Of a DNA stretch of 50,051 nt, positions 31,771 to 42,961 are shown piece by piece. This DNA is from Fragilaria radians. Taxonomy: Eukaryota > Bacillariophyta > Fragilariophyceae > Fragilariales > Fragilariaceae. The stretch's first letter is position 1. Each line of letters begins with the position of its first letter. The stretch lies in the NCBI GenBank assembly GCA_900642245.1, contig CAAAJI010000312.1:1-50051 (forward strand). Reading direction: 5' to 3'. Both the position numbers and the translations under genes were made by a program. The notes under the pieces are model-generated. The model was not told the origin of the DNA and did no database searches. It saw nothing but the letters and a program-made list of their open reading frames with translations.

Positions 31771-32735
31771 TTGAAGATTCTTGGTAAAATTGGAGCAACG
31801 CTAGACACCTCTCATAACCTCACTGAGAAGACAAAGGATAAAGGCAACCTCTATTTCATTATTGAATTACCAGAAAACCATCCACTTAATACATATCATA
31901 TATATGACATCCCAACGGAGAAAGTGATGATTTGCAGAGATCTGAGTTGGCACTACACCGCGTTTTTAGGAAACAATTCAAGATAAAAACTGTTAGAACT
32001 TCACCGATACCAGCTTTGAGAGCTTGGCTGAAGATTTAGAGATTATATGTGGGTAAATTGGGGATGAAAATATGAAGGTGAATAAAGCCCATGAATTCTG
32101 GCTCCAAAAGAAGAGCACAAAACGCCAAGAAAGGCAAGTTTAGCCCAAGACGGTATATGAGACGACACACTTTATCTAAAGTGAAAACAAATTTGATGAA
32201 CCTAAATTATAGCTTGGAATAATAATGGAGTGAAATTAAGAAAGAACTGGATTTGAAGGAAAACTTGAAACTTTGGGAAGCAAAAAATATATGAAAAACA
32301 TAATGGAGGAAGTGAATCGGCAATAATTGGGTTCTGAAGATCAATAGAGACAAATCTTCCAGGGTCAGGCTTGTGGCTTTGAGTCATAGCCAAGATATTG
32401 GCTTGCATTTCATGGAAAGCAAATCTCAAGTAATTAATGACGTGATTTTTACGTTATGCTTGTTCTTTTCTTTGGATTTCAAAGCTTCACTTCTTCATGC
32501 ACATAAGAAATTTATATGAAGTTACGTCAAGGCCTGCTGGAGGGAAGAATAAAAGAGGAACTAAAATAGGTATGTATGGCCTTGACTAAAGCTGACTGAC
32601 AATGGCATTACAATTTGAGAAAAAGACTTACAATTAAAAAAACAAATCAATCACTGCTTATTTATGAAAGGCAGTAACCACAATGAGATTTGCTTAATTT
32701 TATTAGGTGTGGATGATTTCATTGTGTTCGGAAAA
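31771..32735 (+). mobile_element. Decayed Copia-type retroelement fragment
   Basis: The frame at 31771-31986 reads KDKGNLYFIIELPENHPLNT then YHIYDIPTEKVMICRDLSW. This matches the Copia region between integrase and reverse transcriptase, where a 'fixed-size genome, Y-x-hydrophobic-x-D-P ... S-R-D-V-x-W' pattern is typical. Further right, 32703-32735 reads LGVDDFIVFGK and then a stop, like the reverse transcriptase VDD box. Everything else is broken by stops. The two pieces lie in the expected order and strand but are too far apart for an intact element to be excluded or proved. LTRs were not found. Confidence 0.5.
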
Positions 32736-33942
32736 TAAAATGATGTAAAACAATATATCATATATCAATCAATCACTTAAAATCAAAGTTAACAAAGCAA
32801 CTTCTTGGGGAGCAACATTGACTTGTAACATGGTAAAGGAAGTAGGATGATCATGAAGTTCATTGAGACAAAATGTTAATCAGACAATTGGAAAAGTTAC
32901 AATGGTGAGCAAAAACTATCAGAAACTCTATGGAAGTGCAGTTTTATGCATTTCTTGAAATTTTCCAAATCAGGACTAAGTGACAGTGTTCAAAGGTCAT
33001 GGATATTGGAACTGTAAAACAGTTTAAATCCTTGATAAGATTGGTGAAATGTGTCTATGACTTTGATACTGTTTCTTATCGGAGAATTCATCAAACAAAT
33101 AAAAAAACAAAGGAAATATAGCAATCATGTTGATAAGCCAAGAAATGAATCAATTTGGAAACATTTACTTTTAGAGTTCAGCATTCAATCTAACAAGGAA
33201 CGGCAACATCACACCTGTTTAGTAGGAGTCCGACGCAAGAACATATTTCCATGATTGCTTGTTGCCAGTAATGATTAATTGCCTGTTTTTGTCCAAACTC
33301 CATTCCCCTTTCTTTATTTCTTGTAGATAATAGAAATCAAATCAATTAACAATAAGTCATGAACCTTTTTTCATGAGCAATTTTGTGAGCTCAGTGGAAA
33401 TTTATTTCGATGTTCATAGTAGCAAAACTGTATTCATTTGCCATCATCCCCTTTAGGCATACAATGGTACTCCTCATAAATCTGAAAACTCTGAAAAGTT
33501 TCACAGATATACTTGCACTTAGCCTATTCATGTTCAAAACGAGATATTTCCTTCATAATGAGAATATAATAAAATGATGTTAGCCATGGCAGTTGCGTCA
33601 CCTTTAAAATCTTTAAATTTTTGACTGATGAAGCTGCTCCCAATCTTCCGTGACAAGACGGTTGATATTGGCTCCAATGTTGACTTGTAATGTACCATCA
33701 ACCTCCAATTCTAAAAATCTTTGTAAGCATAATTCATAATAACAATCATCAAGACGATTGAGCGTTTGCATCGCTTTGCCTCGGATATGTGAATTGCCAT
33801 AACATCAATATATTTATTTGCCTTATGTACAACCATGAATAAATGTGATCAGCCTGATTTGCTGCATTTAATATTCGTTAGACTCTTGATTAAGGATCTA
33901 TCCTAAATAAAATATACAAAGTGAACCAAATTCGATGGATTC
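32736..33942. other. Intergenic, nothing recognised
   Basis: AT-rich sequence broken in all frames. It may be further retroelement debris, but no motif could be read. The 3' flank of RING-B lies at the right end. Confidence 0.4.
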
Positions 33943-34593
33943 TCATACTTCTTGTGCCATTGAGGTTGGTGGTGTTTTAGTAGTAGCTTCACAAAATTCA
34001 TTTCGACAACAGGGACAAAGTGACTGAGGTTCTTTAATCAACCAACTTTCAATGCATTCCTTGTGAAATGCATGACAGCAATTAATGTTTGAGCTGAATG
34101 ATACAGGGTCGCCAATTTCATAAGCGCAGAAACAAATAATACAATACGCAGGAACATGACGGCTTGCATTTAGATGATTTCCAATGAGGAAAAGAATATT
34201 GCTCTCTCCATCATCACTTTGAGTTTCCACAGTCTCTTTATCATCTGGGCTTTCTTGATCAAGGTCGGATAAATTTCTTGATGACACTATCTACAGAAAG
34301 GTGAGATTTATGGAGAAAAAATAAATAGGATTGCCTAAGGCCGAGGATGCAGGATTACTCACGATTGTAGTACTCTTTAGTGCTTTCTCAATTTTTCGAC
34401 GACGCGCATTGTCATCTTCCTTCTCGGGGCACTGGGTAACGACCGCTGATCGTCGAAATCTACAACGATAAGTCCAACAGATAGCTGGTACTACGCAGCA
34501 GCTTAACAACAATATAAACCAAAAAATACAAATAAGGAACTGTTGCATTTTGATTCCAGCTTCATCATCCTGCTGAAGTATTCTCAATGACAT
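33943..34593 (-). CDS. Membrane RING-H2 protein, family member B, two exons
   Basis: Exon 1 is 34593-34363 and exon 2 is 34290-33943. The 72-bp intron (GTGAGT donor, CTGTAG acceptor) is phase 0 and joins KSTTI to IVSSRNLSD. The 192-residue product has the N-terminal RILQQ motif, one transmembrane helix (about 16-39, FLICIFWFILLLSCCVVPAICW), a basic stretch and a C-terminal RING-H2: CIICFCAYEIGD, then CCHAFHKEC and CPCC, with all eight zinc ligands present. It is a probable membrane-anchored ubiquitin ligase. It is paralogous to members A (20828) and C (36374), sharing layout and intron site with C. The start ATG is at 34593. Target proteins are unknown. Confidence 0.85.
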
Positions 34594-36373
34594 TTCGCTG
34601 AAAATAAAGTTTTCTTGTTAAATTTACATTTGATTTCCAATTTGTTCAGAAGTTCTCAAAGCAGCTGTCTTCCCTCCGATATCAGGTGCGATGTCGCTAT
34701 CCAACTGCGATCAACATTTGATTTCCATTCTTATAACGGTATTTTCACTGCCCTATGCGAATGCCGTTATTTCGATTGAAGCGTTGTCATTTCCGATTGG
34801 TTCAAGTTGTTGCCCCGTTACTTTCCCTTTATCTTTTGCAATGAGAGAATAGTGCCACCAATTAGGAAGCACTTTACATATCTTGCTGCGTCCTTATTTG
34901 TCTGGCCAAGTCATCTTGATTACTATCTTTTTATCACCACGTACAGCAAAGCCTTACAATGATTCAGGGTAGTAATGAAAGTTTGACTCTTTCCAACATT
35001 TGAATTTCAAGGCCTGTTGGTTTACTGTATCCCCAATGGTAGTGTGCTATCTTTGCGTTCCTTCGAAAGTATCAGATCGCAAATGGGAGATTGCAAGAAG
35101 CAATCCTTTTGCCTGTCCAATGTTAGAGTTTAATTTAAATACAGTATTTGTTGCAATTTATGTGACATAGCATTCTTGCTAATGACATTGCCATAAAGTG
35201 ATAAACATTTACTTATAGTCTTGTTGTCCAATTAATCTTTGAGATGTTCTTTATTTCCTGTAGCTGGGGATGATGAATTTTACAAAGATTGTAACCCATT
35301 TAGTAATATTTTCAATAATGTTAAATCATGGGGAAAGTCTCTGAATTCAACAACAAAGACATTGAATATGAAATACCAATGTGATGAAAGGAGGGAGACC
35401 AGCCGTTGAGAAGTATACCAAGAATTATAGCGTATATACTTTGCATTGGTCAAAAATTCAGCCATAAAAGTATGAGAATGGTAAAAAAATGATCCCAAAA
35501 AGAATGTGTGCCAACGCTGATAACAAGAAATTCGGTTTTAAATCATGGAATCCAAGTCAAGTGGAATTATGACAAAGTGCGAGATTCTCGGATCACTGCA
35601 AAAGAAGAAAAAAGCATATCCAAATTATTGTCCGTTTCCAAACAAATCGATGAAATGATTTCCAAATTTTCGATTTTATTATCCTATAAACTGCAAATTT
35701 GCTTGACGATTCAGTAGATGTTAACGTGCCTTTGACTTTTAACTGTTTGTCATTAAGTATCAATCGTCTTTAGTTCGTTTGCATTTAAAAAATACAGGTT
35801 AAAGAGAAGGAATCAACATATTCTTGAAAAGTTAGTTGGATAAATGATCTGATTTCTATGTACCTTAAATTTTTCTCTGCGCAACGAACATTGTCAAGGA
35901 AGATGAGGTAAACAAAAGGACATTGAATATCTTCTAGCACACTTCATTATCCAATCCAAGGAGTATTTGATGGCTAATTGCTATACTGTATTCATAAATG
36001 GGAATTAAGGTAAAATTCCAAATAAAAAGCATTTAATTAGCATTCACTTCATCAAAACAATGTTGGCTATTTTTATTAAATTTCTTATTGCATTTCAGCC
36101 AGGACGTCGCACAGATATGTTCATTTCTTTAATGAGTCATGACAAGCATCGTGTCCAAAAAAAACGCTCTCGTAAACCTAGGTTTGATCAAAAAATAAGT
36201 CTCAAATTCCAAATACAAGGCTCGTTTTTCAGCGCCCTCAACATTTTCGTCTCGTAGCAAAATCTAAATTAAGGTTGACTTTGATGTTACATCAACAATG
36301 TTAAGAACTCATTTTTCAATGAATAGCAACTTAATGGAGCAATCAACGACCGGTTCTAGAGAAAAGCGAATCT
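34594..36373. other. Intergenic between RING-B and RING-C
   Basis: About 1.8 kb lie here with no supported gene. Short frames (35508-35717, 36060-36257) have no domain and are not shared with the corresponding flanks of the other family members. RING-B's promoter should lie at the left end. Confidence 0.45.
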
Positions 36374-37127
36374 TCAAACTTCGTTGACAGACATTGTTGG
36401 GTTGCTGGAATCAAGTTCGCAGAATTCTTGGCGACAACATGGGCAAAGTGGGGTAAGTTCTCTAGTGATCCAGGTTTTAATGCAATCCGTATGGAATACG
36501 TGACAACAATTGGGGTTGGAACTGTACGTCACTTCGTCATTTACTTCATATTGACTCAAGCAGATAATACAGAATGCTGGAACTCTTCGCGTTGCATTCG
36601 CGCGTTCACCCTTCAGTTGGAGTGAAATAGATTCGAGTTCTGCCGAAGAATTTTCTGTAACAAATTCTTGGTCCAATGTGATTCCATCATTAACTATGGA
36701 ATCATTGGAAGGAACTAGATCATCTGCTGTTACAAGCTAAGGCTAGGTAAGTCAGGCATGGGATATGTCGCCAATTCATCCTGGATTTACCCTCTAGAAA
36801 ACATTGATAAGTCAAAGACAAAGAATCACTTACCATTGATGTGCTTTTTATAGCATTTTCAAGCGCTTCTTGTTTCAATTGTCGAATCATGGCTGCAGCT
36901 TCGTTGCGCAAAATACCTTCAGATCTAATTAGCACACTTGATGATGCATTATTTTGCAGTTGAAGAATCCTCGATAGTCTTCTATTTTCTATCTGTGATC
37001 TCCGATACGCCAGGATGATTGGTATAACGCAAAAGCACGATATTACCAAGTACCACAGAAGGAAAATGAGGATTTGTCCTGATTTGAGATCGGGGTTGCT
37101 GGACTGAAGAAGCCTTAACGAATCCAT
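36374..37127 (-). CDS. Membrane RING-H2 protein, family member C, two exons
   Basis: Exon 1 is 37127-36834 and exon 2 is 36736-36374. The 97-bp intron (GTAAGT donor, CCTTAG acceptor) is phase 0 and joins IKSTSM to LVTADDL, the same site as in member B. The 218-residue product starts LRLLQS, has a transmembrane helix (about 18-40, ILIFLLWYLVISCFCVIPIIL), a longer linker than B, and a C-terminal RING-H2: CIICLSQYEVND, CCHVFHTDC and CPCC, with all ligands present. It is a probable E3 ubiquitin ligase at a membrane. It lies about 1.8 kb from member B on the same strand, so the two form a local cluster. The start ATG is at 37127. Confidence 0.85.
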
Positions 37128-37627
37128 TATCCTAAGTTACTGTTTATGCGCCAATGTGGCTTGGAATCAAGAACGATGTTTTGTGATTTTTTAAGTAGAG
37201 GAAGACAGCAAATGCGTAGCCGCTATTACAAAGATATTTGATACGACTAAATTTTATTGATCGCTGAAGTAACTTTGCTGTCCCCGAATTTAATCGGACT
37301 AGATATGAAATTTTTCGTTATGTTGCTGCCAAAAATCCGACGAAATACCAGCAAAATGTGTTGGAGGTTTTGCATCCTTAATTGAACCGTTGCGCTTGCA
37401 TATGCAATGCCTTTCCCTGGATGCAACAGTAATTAATACCCATCAATATCATTAATTATCATTAATCTATTTCCTCAATATCTAAGTGTATCACTCAATA
37501 ATTGCGTTTGTTTCGGGGCAATGAATGGATATTCATGTGGATTTACAACCATGTGTGTCACTTATTGTCAATGTGTAAGTCACTCTTGACATGTTAGCAG
37601 GAAGCAAGTTTTCCATGAGGTGGCAAA
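37128..37627. other. Intergenic, nothing recognised
   Basis: Sequence upstream of RING-C; it should hold that gene's promoter. No coding match was found until the gag-like fragment beginning at 37628. Confidence 0.45.
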
Positions 37628-38245
37628 CTGCCAACATTTGATGGTGATGCAAAGCATTTTGCGAGCTGTAGGAAAACATTTATGGCCTATGCAACGATAA
37701 TCAATTCAAGAATATCCTGAGAGAATCAAGAAGCAAAGGTTAGTGAAGATGATCTCATACTCGTTTTGAGAGCTTGTCTGAAAAATAGACCGGAGAAATT
37801 CCAAGTAAGTTTGGATGGACTCTGACATGCAAAAAGGTAAGATGCATTCATTGTGCTTTTTGTAAAGGAAGACAATCAAACGTTGAAAAAAAGCAACAAT
37901 GTTGTGTCAAACAAATTGGGAAACACTTTTTTGGATGTTGCTGTTGTGATGCCAAATAAAGATTCGGATGTCTCCGTAGAATCATCATACAAACAATATG
38001 ATGAGGCATCTTAATTTAGGATATCGGATTTTTTCATCCAAGAAATCTATGATTGAACCAGCCTGTGAAAAAGCTTTTAACCTTAAAGTGGAAAACAAGA
38101 TTGTTAAATATATGCAATGTGACAATGACGGAGAAAATCAAGGTTTAAAAAATTGTGACAAATTGTTCACTAGGTATCTCCCATCAACTTTGAATTTACC
38201 GGCCGACACCCCACAACAAAATCGCTTAGCAGAAGTTGGTTTAGC
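37628..38245 (+). mobile_element. Decayed Copia-type element: gag start joined to integrase end
   Basis: 37628 onwards reads LPTFDGDAKHFASCRKTF followed by MAYAT, the usual opening of a Copia gag, then a stop and, in frame, EDDLILVLRACLKNRPEKFQ. Farther right (about 38077-38245) the frame reads YMQCDNDGENQGLKN and then PADTPQQNRLAEVGLA, which is the end of the Copia integrase core. The protease and most of the integrase between them are missing, so this is an internally deleted, inactive copy. It breaks off at about 38245, where reverse-strand gag sequence begins. Confidence 0.65.
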
Positions 38246-38608
38246 ATACTGGCCTTTGCATCGATATGACATTTGGCCTCCTCATGGCCAGTGTTTCCAC
38301 AGAAATCACATTTGGAAAAGGGTTCTTTTTGATCTGACCCTGTTTTGCGGAAATTTACTATGTTTCTATCTGCGCGGTTATGCGCAGTTTTAGCCTTTTC
38401 GTGTGTATTGCGCGCAATTGTGCCGATTAAGCAAAGTACGAACTGACTTCGCTGTCCGTTTTGTATTGTCGTCACACGTGTAGTTGGAAATAGTAATAGT
38501 AACCTGGCGGGCGTCATCGGCTTCAAACTTCCCACAAATTCCCGGAGGGATGTAATGGTTCAACCCTTTTAAGCAGCGTACCAGTAAAATAGTTGATTGG
38601 CAAGCCAA
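38246..38608 (-). mobile_element. Decayed gag fragment with CCHC knuckle, opposite strand
   Basis: On the minus strand the frame reads KCDFCGNTGHEEAKCHIDAK, a CX2CX4HX4C zinc knuckle of a retrotransposon gag. Before it is a basic, Gln/Asn-rich stretch. A second frame (38390-38608) continues upstream, so there is at least one frameshift. It abuts the plus-strand integrase fragment head to tail, so the two belong to different or rearranged elements. Confidence 0.6.
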
Positions 38609-39040
38609 GAAGATGCTTCATGCAGCGTATTTTGGTACTATAGTTCTTCTGAGCCAATGAAAAAACACTTTTTTTTAACTGCATTTGATTAAGATTTGAT
38701 TTTGTAATGGGATCATTTAAAGTATCTTAGTATGCTAATGGATTCCACTATATTGATACAACATTTGATTCAATTGCGTATTCTATGAAGTACATTTGAA
38801 GCTTAAATAGTTACTTTGTAAGCCAAGTCAACGCATCATGAAGCGTTTTTGCTCTTGTCGAGCACTGGTAATGCAGTACTTAAGAGCACATGAAAAAACG
38901 CATATTAGCTACAATTGATTCAGGTTTGATTTTGTAATGGGATATATCTTAGTGTGCTAATGCATTCCATTCCACTGCATTGATACAGCATTTGACTTAA
39001 AATTACGTTTTCTATGTAGTACATTCGAAGCTTGGATTTC
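38600..39040 (+). repeat. Two-copy tandem repeat, about 220-bp unit
   Basis: Copy 1 runs from about 38600 to 38818 and copy 2 from about 38819 to 39040. Both begin AAGCCAAG, carry a GCTTCATG/GCATCATGAAGCG-type stretch, then GAAAAAAC, TTTGATTTTGTAATGGGAT, TATCTTAGT, TGCTAATG and end GTACATT.GAAGCTT. Differences are many, so the duplication is old. A possible third start follows copy 2 but cannot be extended. It is not coding. Confidence 0.75.
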
Positions 39041-41150
39041 TAAGTGGTCCAAGAGCTGAGCAAAAAAAGACGAAGCAACAAAAATCCAACATTAATTTCA
39101 TAAAGCAAGGCAGAATCAAGAGACTTCTTCAGTGAAGCAGCTATGCCAAGAATAAAAAGGCGTCAGCATGAAGCAAAGATTCCCACAATGGAAAATGAAT
39201 TGGCATGGAGACAGTTTCCATAAGAATCTCAAAATAATATCCAGAGTAGAAAAAAAAATCGGAAAGATCATACAGCAGCTTCAACGTTGGAATTACACAT
39301 TTACGGGGCTAATTGGGATGCGTTTCTCAGTAAAGTGGTGAGAAGCAATGTCAAAATCAGAGAAAGAATGTAAATTGCTCCGTAAAGTCGATATGGAAGC
39401 CAGAGGGAAACGTCATCATGTGGTCCTAGATATTGGGAAAAATCTCAATTTGAAATAACACAAATGTATTGTGGTCAAATTTCATCACGAATTGCAATAT
39501 TCTTAATTCAGAATTGAACTGAAATTTGCCATGCTCAGTAGTGAGGCACATGGTGTTATAAAAGTAATAACGAAAATTCATCAGCATTTTCCTTCAAAAT
39601 ACAGAGTAAAGCGTTAGAATTGATGGAGACCAACAGATGGGATAGTATCAAGACAGTGATACAACACCGATAGGTTTTGTTGACTACAACTGGATTGACC
39701 CATCAGGAATGGAGGAACCATGATATCGAAATATTGAAAATTGTTTTGGGAATGAGTGGAGGAAACTAGTACAAGAAAAATGTAGCATTTTTCACAGGTC
39801 AAGTTCATGAGGATTTGTAGTAATTAAGGACAGCACGGATGCAGAGGTGAGAATTTCTAATGGTGACAATATCTTGAAGATCAAACATATACCAATCAAT
39901 GAATATCACCTTCTAATCGGGACAACATCGGGAAGATCAAACTCATAGCAATCAATGAACGGTAGTGTAAGATCTCATGAGGTACAAATACACAAACGTC
40001 AAGGAATATCAGTTAAGTTTTAACAACTTTCTCACAGACAACATACTACGCTATTGAATATATGAACTAATATGTATTTCGTCAACGAAAATAGACTTTT
40101 CCAATCTCTGTAATGGGATCTCAAACTTTGCAGCAATGGATAGAGTATAATGCGCAAAGAAATGGAGCGGTCTTCATGTTAGTCATGTACCAAGAATAGA
40201 CCCTAATGAATATATAGTATAGATATGATCAAATAAATCAAATGTTTTGGATGAGTTTTGAGGAATGGTTAAATCACAAAGGATACGCAATAAATCCTTT
40301 TCACTTACTCACATGATCCTTTGAGCATAATGAAACAATTGGGATGAAAAGAATCTATGAAGCATGTTGAAGATATTAAATAGATCTGGAGTTTCAATGT
40401 TAGGATCTTCCTTTGCTGAGGGAAAAAACGTATACATTATAAAAAACGTATTAAAACAAAAATGCAGAGCTTTGATCTCAGGCCTATACATTTCTGCGGG
40501 CCAAACCAACCAAAACCAACTAGGAGTGCATGGAAGATATGGCAATCAGCTATGTTGCATCATAACCAGATACATGAGAACAAATCCCTTGGAAAGTGGA
40601 GAGTACCATGCGACACTAAACAATTGCAATACACCTAGTATGAAGCCAAAAACAAAGTATTGAAGGAGGAAAAGGACACCATTAAGGTTAGAAGCATGTA
40701 GCCTGGCCTAGTTTTATAAGCAGACGTTTCCAACGTTAAAAATCAATCTCATGCATATTCTCTTTAGTTGATGTGAGGTATGCATCATATGTTAAGCGTC
40801 AATTGGAAGAAATGCTCCAGGAGGGAAAAGTGCAAGGTATATAGGAAACACATAGCGGTAAGGGATGCCTCCATCCGAGAGGAAGCATGCAACTGGGATT
40901 ACTTCATTACAGATGAAAAGGAAACATAAACGATACAGGTAGGGGATATATTAAAGAAAGTCCATACGTATTTCAAGCAGAGCTAATAGGATTATGGGAA
41001 GTGTTAGAATGTCTGAAAAGCAAAATCAGGGAAAAATCAACAATGAACTTTGATAATAAAGCAATCATTAAAACAAATACACAAAATAATTGGAAAGAAG
41101 TGAAACATCAAAAGGACAAATAGTATGAGTACGAAAAGGTAAATAGAACC
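39041..41150 (+). mobile_element. Probable decayed retroelement with RNase H-like piece
   Basis: At about 40944-41120 one plus frame reads GYIKESPYVFQAELIGLWEV, then LECLKSKI and NFDNKAIIK. The AEL...G and DNK pattern resembles RNase H domains of non-LTR-like elements in algae. Just upstream, another frame reads RDASIREEACNWDYFITDE, like the first RNase H strand, so at least one frameshift separates them. At 39860-39900 and 39916-39958 lie two imperfect 43-bp copies sharing GAAGATCAAAC and CAATCAATGA. The rest is stop-ridden. The call rests on weak motif similarity. Confidence 0.4.
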
Positions 41151-41607
41151 AACCATACTATTTATGCATGCAACAGTCTATTAAGACAACGAAGAAAACG
41201 AAGAGTGATCATTATCAGTGAACTTGAATATACGTGCGGAAAAAGCTACTAAAGAAACCTATGCTCTATGTGAGAATTGAGATAGAAAAAGTATGTCCTA
41301 TTTTACGGAAATTATGAAAAACTACTCTTGACTGACTAACTTTTCATTATGATAATATTTATTTAGATCAGTCTTTTATTTACTGTCTTTTGGCTATGCC
41401 AGCTTGTCAAATATCTTTTGACTTCTCTTTATTTAGAGATAAACATATTACTTATAAAAAGGTTCGTGAAACACATGTGATTTATTGTCACCTAAATTTT
41501 AGAGACCTTTCATTAGTATCATCTAAAATTTGCGAACAGAAAAAACAACAAATATTAATATTGTCATTTGTTGTTTTTAGATGTGCTAATATATCTGATA
41601 TGTTTAT

Positions 41608-41647
41608 CATCTAGATTAGTATGTACTAGCAACACTGGACGTCTCCA
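41608..41647 (+). repeat. Dispersed repeat R3, right copy
   Basis: Matches 2269-2308 on the same strand (shared ACTAGCAACACTG). See the left copy. Confidence 0.5.
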
Positions 41648-42395
41648 AATGTTGGTACAAAATAACATCTCTTGAATTAATCTCGTTTATAGATTTATTC
41701 GGTGTTTAACTTAAATCATAAAGCACTATCTTCTAGGATTGTAGAATATAGTACAACCTAAACGAATATTCTGATTGATCAAAGGAGAACAGGAATTCAA
41801 TAACAACAGTTTTCTCAAGGAGACATCATCACTTCGAATCCTATGAAAACGATAACAGAAAAACTACACGAAAATAGGAGTTCAGCATACTTTAGACAGA
41901 AAAAATTATATATCAATATGCAAACATAGCGTGTGACTGTTTCGTGGAAACTACATGAACAATGCAATACATGCCAAGAAAATGAATCAAAATGCCACAT
42001 AAACACTAAGAAATTCATGTGCCAAAGAAATACAACAAATTTCAAGAACTGTCTATGCTGCAAGGAAGCCAGTGACACTATTCATAATGAAATGAAGTTT
42101 AGAAGAGAATTTGAAGATGACATATTTTTATTGACTCAATTTTGATGCAAAGAGATTAGCTCAAAAGGACTAATTGGGTGGGACAAATTATTGAGGCGCT
42201 TTTATAGTAGTGTGCGGGAAGGCTTTATAAAATAGATGCTTCCTGATAGGCAACCGGAGAGGATTGTCACGGAAGTTGTTTATACGTTCTCTATAGGTTA
42301 CAAAAGGAAGGAAGGAAAAGAAAGCAAAAGAACAAACATTGTAGCGATTAGTTGTTTATTTCCAACAACAAGATTTTCAAAATTATCTGGTTATT

Positions 42396-42544
42396 TGCAC
42401 TATGCCACCGATTAGGCCTATAGAAAGAATCCTAATGTGGTATAGGTGATAGAAGTGTAATTCAATTAACTACAATCCTTTTTAGCTGTAGACGTTAACT
42501 GATTCAATTTCTCCAAGGATTCAATCTTAATCACTGAAATTTCC
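42396..42544 (+). repeat. Dispersed repeat R2, right copy
   Basis: Matches 973-1099 on the same strand (shared GATAGAAGTGTAATTCAATT), with about 20 bp extra near its right end. See the left copy. Confidence 0.65.
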
Positions 42545-42961
42545 TTACGAAACTTTGCCGTTTCTCGTTCGGAAAGTTCATCATTTTTTCCTTTAAAGTG
42601 CATTTTCGTTGCTATCAAGCAGAAAAGAATTTTGGGAATAATCATTGTGGCAAGTCTATTGAGCAAAAATGAAGTCAATATTAGGAACTCGCTTGCTTAC
42701 AAAGATATTTATGCATCAATTTTCAAACAGAATTTGCATTGGCATTTATGTTTACGTGACATAAACAGGAATTCAATGAAAAAGCCTCTACACTTACTAT
42801 GGTAATGACTGAAACTAGAGTGTAAGAAAGGGTTTTAGTTGATGATTTTTTATACTTAAATTCATCTGCCTGGATTAAGTACAACTTTCCTTCATAACAC
42901 GATTTTTAAAATCAATTCATTATGATGCATCAGAATATTTCAAGGTCCTGTCTAGGATATT

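Larger units (their letters stand above)
41151..42961. other. Gene-free stretch with repeats R3 and R2
   Basis: No supported gene. It carries the right copies of repeats R3 (41608-41647) and R2 (42396-42544). Short frames at 41390-41614 and 41933-42145 have no domain. The frame at 42466-42678 on the minus strand overlaps R2. Confidence 0.5.
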
